Both the position numbers and the translations under genes were made by a program. DNA of 64,000 nucleotides from Colletes latitarsis (lineage: Eukaryota > Arthropoda > Insecta > Hymenoptera > Colletidae). The DNA lies in the NCBI RefSeq assembly GCF_051014445.1, contig NW_027488370.1, positions 7,688,001 to 7,752,000 on the forward strand, written 5' to 3'. The notes beneath the pieces are model-generated. The model made no database searches. It had not been told where the DNA came from and saw only the letters and a list, made by a program, of their open reading frames with translations. Shown here in pieces: positions 46,759 through 60,200 of this stretch (within the stretch, counting starts at the first letter, position 1; every line of letters begins with the position of its first letter).

Positions 46759-49117
46759 CTGGCCTTTTTCATGCTTGGACCACGCAGTAATGTGGTATCA
46801 CACTGAAACAGTCAAATAAACCTGGTTGCGATTAATATTTTAGAGGATAACGCCGGTTATGTCTGGGTGAGGTCTGGGATTTGCCCACATCTGGCTCGTA
46901 CTTTCGCATTTTTCGCATACTTGTTGGCCAGATCCTGGGCTTTTTCTGTTTTGATAACGTAGTAATGTGGTACCACACCGAAACAGTCAATTAAACCTGG
47001 TTGCGATTAATATTTTAGAGGATAACGCCGGTTATGTCTCGGTTAGTTCTGGGATTTGCCCTCATCTGGCTCATACTTTCGCATTTCTCGCATACTTGTT
47101 GGCCAGATCCTGGGCTTTTTCTGGTTTAGATCTCGTAGTAATGTGGTACCACACTGAAACAGTCAATGAAAGCTGGTTCCGATTAGTATTTTAGAGGATA
47201 ACGCTGGTTATGTCTGGATTAGTTCTGGTATTTGCAATCATCTGTCACATACTTTCGCGTTTTTCGCATACTTCTTGGCCAGATCCAGGGTTCTTTCTGG
47301 TTTGGGTCCCGTAATAATGACGCTCCACACCGAAACAGTCAATTAAGCCTGGTTGCGATTAATATTTTGGAGGATAACGCTGGTTATGTCTGGGTTAGTT
47401 CTGGTATTTGCAATCATCTGTCTCATACGTTCGCAATTTTTCGCCTACTTGTTGGCAAGATCCTGGGCTTTTTCATGCTTGGACCATGTAGTAATGTGGT
47501 ACCACACTGAAACAGTCAAATAAACCTGGTTCCGATTAATATTTAACAGGATAACGCCGGCTATGTCTCGGTTAGGTCTGGGATTTTCCCTCATCTGGCT
47601 CGTACCTCCGCATTTTTCGCATACTTGTTGGCAAGATCCTGGGCATTTTCTGGTTTGGATCACGTAGTAATGCGGTACCACACCGAAGCAGTCAATTCAA
47701 CCTTGTGGCGATTAATATTTTAGAGGATAACGCCGGTTATGTCTCCGTTAGGTTTGGGATTTTCCCTCATCTGGCTCTTAATTTCGCATTTTTCGCATAC
47801 TTGTGGGCCAGATCCTGGCCTTTTTCATGCTTGGACCACGTAGTAATGTGGTACCACACTGAAACAGTCAAATAAACCTGATTCCGATTAGTATTTTAGA
47901 GGATAACGCTGGTTATGTCTGGTTTAGTTCTGGTATTTGCAATCATCTGGCTCGTACCTTCTCATTTTTCGCCTACTTGTGGCAAGATCCTGGTCTTTTT
48001 CTGGTTTGGATCAGGCAGTAATGCGGTACCACACGTTAACAGTCAATTAAACCTGGTTCCGAATAGTATTTTAGATTATAACGCAGGTTACGTCTGGGTT
48101 GGTTCTGGTATTTGCAATCATCTGGCACATACTTTCGCGTTTTTCGCATACTTGTTGGGCAGATCCTGGGTTTTTTCTGGTTTGGATCCCGTAGTAATGA
48201 GGTTCCACACCGAAGCAGTCAATTAAACCTGGCGGCGATTAATATTTTAGAGGATAACGCCGGTTATGTCTCGGATAGGTCTGGGATTTGGCCTCATCTG
48301 GCTCATACTTTCGCATTTCTCGCATACTTGTTGGCCAGATCCAGGGCTTTTTCTGGTTTGTATCCCGTCTTATGTGGTTCCACACCGAAACAGTCAATTA
48401 AACCAGGTTGCGATTAATATTTTAGAGGATAACGCCGGTTATGTCTGGGTTAGGTCTGGGATTTGCCCTCATCTGGCTCGAATTTTCGCATTTCTCGCAT
48501 ACTTGTTGGCCAGATCCTGGGCTTTTTCTGGTTTGGATCACGTAGTAATGTGGTACCACACTGAAACGGTCAATAAAAGCTGGTTCCGAATAGTATTTTA
48601 GAGGATAACACTGGTTATGTCTGGTTTAGTTCTGGTATTTGCAATCATCTGGCACGTACCTTCGCATTTGTCGCCTACTTGATGGCAAGATCCTGGGCTT
48701 TTTCATGCTTCGACCACGTAGTAATGTGGTACCACACTGAAACAGTCAAATAAACCTGGTTCCGATTAATATTTTACAGGATAACGCCGGCTATGTCTCG
48801 GTTAGGTCTGGGATTTTCCCTCATCTGGCTCGTACCATCGCATTTTTCGCCTATTTGTTGGCAAGATCCTGGGCTTTTTCTGGTTTGGACCACGTAGTAA
48901 TGTGGTGCCACACTGAAACAGTCAAATAAACCTGGTTCCGATCAATATTTTACAGGATAACGCCGGTTTTGTCTCGGTTAGGTCTGGGATTTGCCCTCAA
49001 CTGGCTCGTACTTTCGCATTTTTCGCATACTTGTTGGCCAGATCCAGGCCTTTTTCTGGTTTGGATCACGTAGTAATGTGGTAACACACTGAGACAGTCA
49101 AATAAACATGGTTCCGA

Positions 49118-50350
49118 TTAATATTTTGGAGGATAACGCTGGTTATGTCTGGGTTAGTTCTGGTATTTGCAATCATCTGGCTCATACTTTCGCGTTTTTC
49201 GCACACTTGTTGGCCAGATCCTGGGTTTTTTCTGGTTTGGATCCCGTAGTAATGAGGTTCCATACCGAAACAGTCAATTAAACCTGGTGGTGATTAATAT
49301 TTTAGAGGATAACGCCGGTTATGTCTCGGTTAGGTCTGGGATTTTCCCTCATCTGGCTCGTAATTTCGCATTTTTTGCATACTTGTGGGCCAGATCCTGG
49401 CCTTTTTCATGCTTGGACCACGTAGTAATGTGGTACCACACTGAAACAGTCAAATAAACATGGTTCCGATTAATATTTTACAGGATAACGCCGGCTATGG
49501 CTGGGTTAGGTCTGGTATTTGCCCTCATCCGGCTCATACTTTCGCGTTTTTCGAATACATCTTGGCAAGATCCCGGCCTTTTTCTGGTTTGGATCACGTA
49601 GTAATGCGGTGCCACACCGAAACAGTCAATTAAACCTGGTTGCGATTAATATTTTAGAGGATAACGCCGGTTATGTCTCGGTTAGTTCTGGTATTTGCTA
49701 TCATCTGGCTCGTACCTTCGCATTTTTCGCCTACTTGTTGGCAAGATCCTGGGCTTTTTCATGCTTGGACCACGTAGTAATGTGGTACCACACTGAAACA
49801 GTCAAATAAACCTGGTTCCGATTAATATTTAACAGGATAACGCCGGCTATGTCTGGTTTAGTTCTGGTATTTGCAATCATCTGGCTCGTACCTTCTCATT
49901 TTTCGCCTACTTGTGGCAAGATCCTGGGCTTTTTCTGGTTTGGATCAGGTAGTAATGCGGTACCACACCTTAACAGTCAATTAAACCTGGTTCCGAATAG
50001 TATTTTAGAGTATAACGCAGGTTACGTCTGGGTTGGTTCTGGTATTTGCAATCATCTGGCACATGCCTTCGCGTTTGTCGCATACTTGTTGGGCAGATCC
50101 TGGGTTTTTTCTGGTTTGGATCCCGTAGTAATGAGGTTCCACACCGAAACAGTCAATTAAACCTGGCGGCGATTAATATTTTAGAGGATAACGCCGGTTA
50201 TGTCTCGGATAGGTCTGGGATTTGGCCTCATCTGGCTCATACTTTCGCATTTCTCGCATACTTGTTGGCCAGATCCAGGGCTTTTTCTGGTTTGTATCCC
50301 GTCGTAATGTGGTTCCACACCGAAACAGTCAATTAAACCAGGTTGCGATT
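49118..50350. repeat. 8.1-kb duplication, left copy, first block
   Basis: This seven-monomer block matches 57,207-58,439 at offset 8,089 (46 monomers minus 7 bp). Identity is very high: shared rare forms include TTTTTTGCATACTTGTGGG, GGCTATGGCTGGG, GATCCCGGCC, GAGTATAACGCAGG and CACATGCCTTCGCG. After about 50,350 the two copies part: the left copy goes to a GGAGGGTAACG monomer, the right to a TTAGAGGATAACG one. Confidence 0.88.
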
Positions 50351-51581
50351 AATATTTTGGAGGGTAACGCTGGTTATGTCTGGGTTAGTTCTGGTATTTG
50401 CAATCATCTGTCTCATACGTTCGCAATTTTCGCATACTCGTTGGCAAGATCCTGGGCTTTTCCTGGTTTGGATCACGTAGTAATGCGGTACCACACCGTA
50501 GCGGTCAATTAAACCTGGTTGCGATTAGTATGTTGGAGGATAACGCCGGTTATGTCTCGGTTAGTTCTGGTATTTGCTTTCATCTGGCTCGTACCTTCGC
50601 ATTTTTCGCCTACTTGTTGGCAAGATCCTGGGCTTTTTCATGCTTGGACCACGTAGTAATGTGGTACCACACTGAAACAGTCAAATAAACCTGGTTCCGA
50701 TTAATATTTAACAGGATAACGCCGGCTATGTCTCGGTTATGTCTGGGATTTTCCCTCATCTGGCTGGTACCTCCGCATTTTTCGCATACTTGTTGGCAAG
50801 ATCCTGGGCATTTTCTGGTTTGGATCACGTAGTAATGCGGTACCACACCGAAGCGGTCAATTCAACCTCGTGGCGATTAATATTTTAGAGGATAACGCCG
50901 GTTATGTCTCCGTTAGTTTTGGGATTTTCCCTCATCTGGCTCGTAATTTCGCATATTTCGCATACTTGTTGGCCAGATCCTGGCCTTTTTCATGCTTGGA
51001 CCACGTAGTAATGTGGTACCACACTGAAACAGTCAAATAAACCAGGTTCCGAATAGTATTTTAGAGGATAACGCTGGTTATGTCTGGTTTAGTTCTGGTA
51101 TTTGCAATCATCTGGCTCGTACCTTCTCATTTTTCGCCTACTTGTGGCAAGATCCTGGGATTTTTCTGGTTTGGATCAGGTAGTAATGCGGTACCACACC
51201 TTAACAGTCAATTAAACCTGGTTCCGAATATTATTTTAGAGTATAACGCAGGTTACGTCTGGGTTGGTTCTGGTATTTGCAATCATCTGGCACATACTTT
51301 CGCGTTTTTCGCATAATTGTTGGGCAGATCCTGGGTTTTTTCTGGTTTGGATCCCGTAGTAATGAGGTTCCACACCGAAGCAGTCAATTATACCTGGCGG
51401 CGATTAATATTTTAGAGGATAACGCCGGTTATGTCTCGGATAGGTCTGGGATTTGGCCTCATCTGGCTCATACTTTCGCATTTCTCGCATACTTGTTGGC
51501 CAGATCCAGGGCTTTTTCTGGTTTGTATCCCGTCGTAATGTGGTTCCACACCGAAACAGTCAATTAAACCAGGTTGCGATT
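50351..51581. repeat. Seven-monomer segment absent at this place in the right copy
   Basis: At about 58,440 the right copy skips from the equivalent of 50,350 to that of 51,582, which removes seven monomers (offset change 8,089 to 6,858). This segment itself repeats the pattern CTTGTGGCAAG, GAGTATAACGCAGG, CATCTGGCACATAC, so it may be a local seven-monomer expansion in the left copy. Confidence 0.8.
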
Positions 51582-54500
51582 AATATTTTAGAGGATAACG
51601 CCGGTTATGTCTGGGTTAGGTCTGGGATTTGCCCTCATCTGGCTCGTATTTTCGCATTTCTCGCCTACTTGATGGCAAGATCCTGGGCTTTTTCATGCTT
51701 CGACCACGTAGTAATGTGGTACCACACTGAAACAGTCAAATAAACCTGGTTCCGATTATTATTTAGCAGGATAACGCCGGCTATGTCTGGTTTAGTTCTG
51801 GTATTTGCAATCATCTGGCTCGTACCTTCTCATTTTTCGCCTACTTGTGGCAAGATCCTGGGCTTTCTCTGGTTTGGATCAGGTAGTAATGCGGTACCAC
51901 ACCTTAACAGTCAATAAAACCTGGTTCCGAATAGTATTTTAGAGTATAACGCAGGTTACGTCTGGGTTGGTTCTAGTATTTGCAATCATCTGGCACATGC
52001 TTTCGCGTTTGTCGCATACTTGTTGGGCAGATCCTGGGTTTTTTCTGGTTTGGATCCCGTAGTAATGAGGTTCCACACCGAAACAGACAATTAAACCTGG
52101 CGGCGATTAATATTTTAGAGGATAACGCCGGTTATGTCTCGGTTAGTTCTGGGATTTTCCCTCATCTGGCTCGTACTTTCGCATTTTTCGCTTACTTGTT
52201 GGCCAGATCCTGGCCTTTTTCTGGTTTGGATCATGTAGTAATGTGGTAACACACTGAGACAGTCAAATAAACATGGTTCCGATTAATATTTTACAGGATA
52301 ACGCCGGCAGCGTCTGGGTTAGGTCTGGTATTTGCCCTCATCTGGCTCATACTTTCTCGTTTTTCGCATACATCTTGGCAGGATCCTGGCCTTTTTCTGG
52401 TTTGGATCACGTAGTAATGCGGTACCACACCGAAACAGTCAATTAAACCTGGTTGCGATTAATATTTTAGAGGATAACGCCGGTTATGTCTGGGTTAGGT
52501 CTAGGATTTGCCCACATCTGGCTCGTACTTTCGCATTTTTCGCATACTTGTTGGCAAGATCCTGGGCTTTTTCTGGTTTGGATCACATAGTAATGTGGGA
52601 CAACACTCAGACAGTCAATTAAACCTGGTTGCGATTAATATTTTAGAGGATAGCGCCGGTTATTTCTCGGTTAGGTCTGGGATTTGCCCTCATTTGTCTC
52701 GTACCTTCGCATTTTTCGCCAACTTGTTGGCAGGATCCTGGGCTTTTTCATGCTTGGATCACGTAGTAATGTGGTACGACACTGAAACAGTCAAATAAAC
52801 CTGGTTCCGATTAATATTTTACAGGATAACGCCGGCTATGTCTCGGTTAGGTCTGGGATTTTCCCACATCTGCCTCGTACCTCCGCATTTTTCGCATACT
52901 TGTTGGCGAGATCCTGGGCTTTCTCTGGTTTGGATCACGTAGTAATGCGGTACCACACCGAAGCAGTCAATTCAACCTGGTGGCGATTAATATTTTAGAG
53001 GATAACGCCGGTTATGTCTGCGTTAGGTTTGGGATTTTCCCTCATCTGGCTCGTAATTTCGCGTTTTTCGCATACTTGTTGGCCAGATCCTGGGCTTTTT
53101 CTGGTTTGGATCACGTAGTAATGTGGTACCTCACTGAAACAATCAATAAAAGCCGGTTCCGAATAGTATTTTAGAGGATAACGCTGGTTATGTCTGGTTT
53201 AGTTTTGGTATTTGCAATCATCTGGCTCGTACCTTCGCATTTTTCGCCTACTTGATGGCAAGATCCTGGGCTTTTTCATGCTTGGACCACGTAGTAATGT
53301 GGTACCACACTGAAACAGTCAAATAAACCTGGCTCCGATTGATATTTTACAGGATAACGCAGGCTATGTCTCGGTTAGGTCTGGGATTTTCCCTCATCTG
53401 GCTCGTACCTTCGCATTTTTCGCCTATTTGTTGGCAAGATCCTGGGCTTTTTCTGGTTTGGATCACGTAGTAATGCGGTACCACACCGAAGCAGTCAATT
53501 AAACCTGGTGGCGATTAATATTTTAGAGGATAACGCCGGTTTTTTCTCGGTTAGGTCTGGGATTTTCCCTCATCTGGCTCGTAATTTCGCATTTTTCGCA
53601 TACTTGTGGCAAGATCCTGGGCTTTTTCTGGTTTGGATCAGGTAGTAATGCGGTACCACACCGTAACAGTCAATTAAACCTGGTTTCGAATAGTATTTTA
53701 GAGGATAATGCAGGTTACGTCTGGGTTAGTTCTGGTATTTGCAATCATCTGGCCCATACTTTCGCGTTTTTCGCACACTTCTTGGCCAGATCCTGGGTTT
53801 TTTCTGGTTTGGATCCCGTAGTAATGAGGTTCCATACCGAAACAGTCAACTAACCTGGTGGTGATTAATATTTTAGAGGATAACGCCGGTTATGTCTCGG
53901 TTGGGTCTGGGATTTTCCCTCATCTGGCTCGTAATTTCGCATTTTTCGCATACTTGTGGGCCAGATCCTCGCCTTTTTCATGCTTGGACCACGTAGTAAT
54001 GTGGGACCACACTCACACAGTCAATCAAACCTGGTTGCGATTAATATTTTAGAGGATAGCGCCGGTTATTTCTCGGTTAAGTCTAGGATTTTCCCTCATC
54101 TGTCTCGTACTTTCGCGTTTTTCGCATACATCTTGGCAAGATCCTGGCCTTTTTCTGGCTTGGACAACGTAGTAATGTGGTACCACACCTAAACAGTCAA
54201 TTAAACCTGGTTGCGATTAACATTTTAGAGGATAACGCCGGTTATGTCACGGTTAGGTCTGGGATTTGCCGTCATCTGGCTCGAATTTTCGCATTTCTCT
54301 CATACTTGTTGGCCAGATCCTGGACTTTTTCTGGCTTGGACCACGCAATAATGTGGTATCACACTGAAACAGTCAATTAAACCTGGTTGCGATTAATTTT
54401 TTGGAGGATAACGCTGGTTATGTTTGGGTTAGTTCCGGTACTTGCAACCATCTGGCTGATACTTTCGCATTTCTCGCATACTTGATGACCAGATCCTGGC

Positions 54501-55556
54501 CTTTTTCTGGCTTGGAACACGTAGTGATGTGGTACCACACCGAAACAGTCAATTAAACCTGGTTGCGATTAATATTTTAGAGGATAACGCTGGTTATGTC
54601 TGGGTTAGTTCTGGTATTTGCAATCATCTGGCTCATACTTTCTCAATTTTCGCGTACTCGTTGGCCAGATCTTGGGTTTTTTGTGGTTTGGATCCCGTCG
54701 TAATGTGGTTCCACACCGAAGCAGTCAATTAAACCTGGTTGCGATGAATATTTTGGAGGATAACGCCGGTTATATCTCGGTTAGGTCTAGGATTTGCCCT
54801 CATCTGTCACGTACATTCGCATTTTTCGCATACTTGTTGGCCAGATCCTGGCCTTTTTCTGGTGTGTATCACGTAGTAATGCGGTACCACACCGAAACAG
54901 TCAATAGAAGCTGGTTGCGATTAATATTTTAGTGGATAACGCTGGTTATGTCTGGGTTAGTTCTGGTATATGTAATCATCTGGCACGTACTTTCGCATTT
55001 CTCGCATACTTGTTGTCCAGATCCTGGCCTTTTTCTGGCTTGGACCACGTAGTGATGTGGTACCTCACTGAAACAGTCAAATAAACCTGGTTCCGATTAG
55101 TATTTTAGAGGATAACGCTGGTTATGTCTGGTTTAGTTCTGGTATTTGCAATCATCTGGCTCGTACCTTCTCATTTTTCGCCTACTTGTGGCAAGATCCT
55201 GGGCTTTTTTTGGTTTGGATCAGGCAGTAATGCGGTACCACACCTTAACAGTCAATTAAACCTGGTTCCGAATAGTATTTTAGAGGATAACGCTGGTTAT
55301 GTCTGGTTTAGTTCTGGTATTTGCAATCATCTGGCTCGTACCTTCACATTTTTCGCCTATTTGTTGGCAAGATCCTGGACTTTTTCTGGTTTGGACCACG
55401 TAGTAATGTGGTGCCACACTGAAACAGTCAAATAAACCTGGTTCCGATCAATATTTTACAGGATAACGTCGGTTTTGTCTCGGTTAGGTCTGGGATTTTC
55501 CCTCATCTGGCTCGTACTTTCGCATTTTTCGCTTACTTGTTGGCCAGATCCTGGCC
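51582..55556. repeat. 8.1-kb duplication, left copy, remaining blocks
   Basis: Matched in the right copy at successive offsets of 6,858 (to about 52,130), 7,210 (to about 52,560), 7,562 (to about 53,500), 8,090 then 8,092 (53,580 to about 54,980), and 8,444 (from about 55,068 to the window end). Most changes are 352 or 528 bp, that is two or three monomers. The 2-bp change is a T-run difference at about 54,392 against 62,483. Confidence 0.85.
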
Positions 55557-57206
55557 TTTTTCTGGTTTGGATCACGTAGTAATGTGGTAACACACTGAGA
55601 CAGTCAAATAAACATGGTTCCGATTAATATTTTACAGGATAACGCCGGTTATGTCTGGGTTAGGTCTAGGATTTGCCCCCATCTGGCTCGTACTTTCGCA
55701 TTTTTCGCATACTTGTTGGCCAGATCCTGGGCTTTTTCTGGTTTAGATCATGTAGTAATGTGGTTCCACACCGAAACAGTCAATTAAACCTGGTTGCGAT
55801 TAGTATTTTAGAGGATAACGCCGGTTATGTCACGGTAAGGTCTGGGATTTTCCGTCATCTGGCTCGTATATTCGCATTTTTCGCATACTTGTTGGCTAGA
55901 TCCTGGCCTTTTTCTGGCTTGGACAACATAGTAATGTGGTATCACACTGAAACAGTCAATTAAACCTGGTTGCGATTAATACTTTGGAGGATAACGCCGG
56001 TTATGTCTCGGTTAGGTCTGGGATTTGCCCTCATCTGGCTCGTACCTTCGCATTTTTCGCCTACTTGTTGGCAAGATCCTGGGCTTTTTCTGGTTCGGAT
56101 CACATAGTAATGTGGGACCACACTCAGACAGTCAATTAAACCTGGTTGCGATTAATATTTTAGAGGATAGCGCCGGTTATTTCTCGGTTAGGTCTGGGAT
56201 TTGCCCTCATCTGTCTCGTACCTTCGCATTTTTCGCCAACTTGTTGGCAGGATCCTGGGCTTTTTCATGCTTGGATCACGTAGTAATGTGGTACGACACT
56301 GAAACAGTCAAATAAACCTGGTTCCGATTAATATTTTACAGGATAACGCCGGCTCTGTCTCGGTTAGGTCTGGGATTTTCCCACATCTGGCTCGTACCTC
56401 CGCATTTTTCGCATACTTGTTGGCAAGATCCTGGGCTTTTTCTGGTTTGGATCACGTAGTAATGCGGTACCACACCGAAGCAGTCAATTCAACCTGGTGG
56501 CGATTAATATTTTAGAGGATAACGCCGGTTATGTCTGCGTTAGGTTTGGGATTTTCCCTCATCTGGCTCGTAATTTCGCATTTTTCGCATACTTGTTTGC
56601 CAGATCCTGGCCTTTTTCTGGTTTGGATCACGTAGTAATGTGGTAACACACTGAGACAGTCAAATAAACATGGTTCCGATTAATATTTTACAGGATAACG
56701 CCGGCAACGTCTGTGTTAGGTCTGGTATTTACCCCCATCTGGCTCATACTTTCTCGTTTTTCGCATACATCTTGGCAAGATCCTGGGCTTTTTCTGGTTT
56801 GGACCACGTAGTAATGTGGTACCACACTGAAACAGTCAAATAAACCTGGTTCCGATTACTATTTTACAGGATAACGCCGGCTATGTCTCGGTTAGGTCTG
56901 GGATTTTCCCTCATCTGGCTCGTACCATCGCATTTTTCGCCTATTTGTTGGCAAGATCCTGGGCTTTTTCTGGTTTGGACCACGTAGTAATGTGGTGCCA
57001 CACCGAAACAGTCAATTAAACCTGGTTGCGATTAATATTTTAGAGGATAACGCCGGTTATGTCTAGGTTAGGTCTAGGATTTGCCCCCATCTGGCTCGTA
57101 CTTTCGCATTTTTCGCATACTTGTGGCAAGATCCTGGGCTTTTTCTGGTTTGGATCAGGTAGTAATGCGGTACCACACCGAAACAGTCAATTAAGCCTGG
57201 TTGCGA
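55557..57206. repeat. Linker satellite between the two 8.1-kb copies
   Basis: Monomers here are also found inside the copies. Those near 55,673 (TCACGGTAAGGTCTGG, TCGTATATTCGC, GGACAACATAG) match 59.7-60.0 and 61.1-61.4 kb. From about 56,025 the sequence follows 60,070 onwards at offset 4,045. This piece appears to be the source, or a sister, of the monomers inserted in the right copy. Confidence 0.8.
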
Positions 57207-60200
57207 TTAATATTTTGGAGGATAACGCTGGTTATGTCTGGGTTAGTTCTGGTATTTGCAATCATCTGGCTCATACTTTCGCGTTTTTCGCACACTTGTT
57301 GGCCAGATCCTGGGTTTTTTCTGGTTTGGATCCCGTAGTAATGAGGTTCCATACCGAAACAGTCAATTAAACCTGGTGGTGATTAATATTTTAGAGGATA
57401 ACGCCGGTTATGTCTCGGTTAGGTCTGGGATTTTCCCTCATCTGGCTCGTAATTTCGCATTTTTTGCATACTTGTGGGCCAGATCCTGGCCTTTTTCATG
57501 CTTGGACCACGTAGTAATGTGGTACCACACTGAAACAGTCACATAAACATGGTTCCGATTAATATTTTACAGGATAACGCCGGCTATGGCTGGGTTAGGT
57601 CTGGTATTTGCCCTCATCCGGCTCATACTTTCGCGTTTTTCGAATACATCTTGGCAAGATCCCGGCCTTTTTCTGGTTTGGATCACGTAGTAATGCGGTG
57701 CCACACCGAAACAGTCAATTAAACCTGGTTGCGATTAATATTTTAGAGGATAACGCCGGTTATATCTCGGTTAGTTCTGGTATTTGTTATCATCTGGCTC
57801 GTACCTTCGCATTTTTCGCCTACTTGTTGGCAAGATCCTGGGCTTTTTCATGCTTGGACCACGTAGTAATGTGGTACCACACTGAAACAGTCAAATAAAC
57901 CTGGTTCCGATTAATATTTAACAGGATAACGCCGGCTATGTCTGGTTTAGTTCTGGTATTTGCAATCATCTGGCTCGTACCTTCTCATTTTTCGCCTACT
58001 TGTGGCAAGATCCTGGGCTTTTTCTGGTTTGGATCAGGTAGTAATGCGGTACCACACCTTAACAGTCAATTAAACCTGGTTCCGAATAGTATTTTAGAGT
58101 ATAACGCAGGTTACGTCTGGGTTGGTTCTGGTATTTGCAATCATCTGGCACATGCCTTCGCGTTTGTCGCATACTTGTTGGGCAGATCCTGGGTTTTTTC
58201 TGGTTTGGATCCCGTAGTAATGAGGTTCCACACCGAAACAGTCAATTAAACCTGGCGGCGATTAATATTTTAGAGGATAACGCCGGTTATGTCTCGGATA
58301 GGTCTGGGATTTGGCCTCATCTGGCTCATACTTTCGCATTTCTCGCATACTTGTTGGCCAGATCCAGGGCTTTTTCTGGTTTGTATCCCGTCGTAATGTG
58401 GTTCCACACCGAAACAGTCAATTAAACCAGGTTGCGATTAATATTTTAGAGGATAACGCCGGTTATGTCTGGGTTAGGTCTGGGATTTGCCCTCATCTGG
58501 CTCGTATTTTCGCATTTCTCGCCTACTTGATGGCAAGATCCTGGGCTTTTTCATGCTTCGACCACGTAGTAATGTGGTACCACACTGAAACAGTCAAATA
58601 AACCTGGTTCCGATTATTATTTAGCAGGATAACGCCGGCTATGTCTGGTTTAGTTCTGGTATTTGCAATCATCTGGCTCGTACCTTCTCATTTTTCGCCT
58701 ACTTGTGGCAAGATCCTGGGCTTTTTCTGGTTTGGATCAGGTAGTAATGCGGTACCACACCTTAACAGTCAATAAAACCTGATTCCGAATAGTATTTTAG
58801 AGTATAACGCAGGTTACGTCTGGGTTGGTTCTAGTATTTGCAATCATCTGGCACATGCTTTCGCGTTTGTCGCATACTTGTTGGGCAGATCCTGGGTTTT
58901 TTCTGGTTTGGATCCCGTAGTAATGAGGTTCCACACCGAAACAGACAATTAAACCTGGCGGCGATTAATATTTTAGGGGATAACGCCGGTTATGTCTCGG
59001 ATAGGTCTGGGATTTGGCCTCATCTGGCTCATACTTTCGCATTTCTCGCATACTTGTTGGCCAGATCCAGGGCTTTTTCTGGTTTGTATCCCGTCGTAAT
59101 GTGGTTCCACACCGAAACAGTCAATTAAACCAGGTTGCGATTAATATTTTGGAGGGTAACGCTGGTTATGTCTGGGTTAGTTCTGGTATTTTCAATCATC
59201 TGTCTCATACGTTCGCAATTTTCGCATACTCGTTGGCAAGATCCTGGGCTTTTCCTGGTTTGGATCACGTAGTATTGCGGTACCACACCGTAGCAGTCAA
59301 TTAATCCTGGTTGCGAATAATATGTTGGAGGATAACGCCGGTTATGTCTCGGTTAGTTCTGGGATTTTCCCTCATCTGGCTCGTACTTTCGCATTTTTCG
59401 CTTACTTGTTGGCCAGATCCTGGCCTTTTTCTGGTTTGGATCATGTAGTAATGTGGTAACACACTGAGACAGTCAAATAAACATGGTTCCGATTAATATT
59501 TTACAGGATAACGCCGGCAACGTCTGGGTTAGGTCTGGTATTTGCCCTCATCTGGCTCATACTTTCTCGTTTTTCGCATACATCTTGGCAGGATCCTGGC
59601 CTTTTTCTGGTTTGGATCACGTAGTAATGCGGTACCACACCGAAACAGTCAATTAAACCTGGTTGCGATTAATATTTTAGAGGATAACGCCGGTTATGTC
59701 TGGGTTAGGTCTAGGATTTGCCCACATCTGGCTCGTACTTTCGCATTTTTCGCATACTTGTTGGCCAGATCCTGGGCTTTTTCTGGTTTAGATCATGTAG
59801 TAATGTGGTTCCACACCGAAACAGTCAATTAAACCTGGTTGCGATTAATATTTTAGAGGATAACGCCGGTTATGTCACGGTATGGTCTGGCATTTGCCGT
59901 CATCTGGCTCGTATATTCGCATTTTTCGCATACTTGTTGGCTAGATCCTGGCCTTTTTCTGGCTTGGACAACGTAGTAATGTGGTATCACACTGAAACTG
60001 TCAATTAAACCTGGTTGCGATTAATACTTTGGAGGATAACGCCGGTTATGTCTCGGTTAGGTCTGGGATTTGCCCTCATCTGGCTCGTACCTTCGCATTT
60101 TTCGCCTACTTGTTGGCAAGATCCTGGGCTTTTTCTGGTTTGGATCACATAGTAATGTGGGACCACACTCAGACAGTCAATTAAACCTGGTTGCGATTAA

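Larger units (their letters stand above)
40375..49117. repeat. Right-hand variant domain with short mosaic duplications
   Basis: Monomers here often carry TTTTTCATGCTTGG instead of TTTTTCTGGTTTGG, TTTACAGGATAACG or TTTAACAGGATAACG instead of TTTAGAGGATAACG, GGGATTTTCCC, and CTTGTGGCAAG (one base short). Two longer matches stand out: 41,690-42,360 with 46,088-46,758 (offset 4,398), and about 42,080-42,783 with 47,533-48,236 (offset 5,453). These overlapping partners show repeated, overlapping exchanges. The GACGCTCC marker is near 43,450 and 47,320. No gene or foreign sequence is present. Confidence 0.82.
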
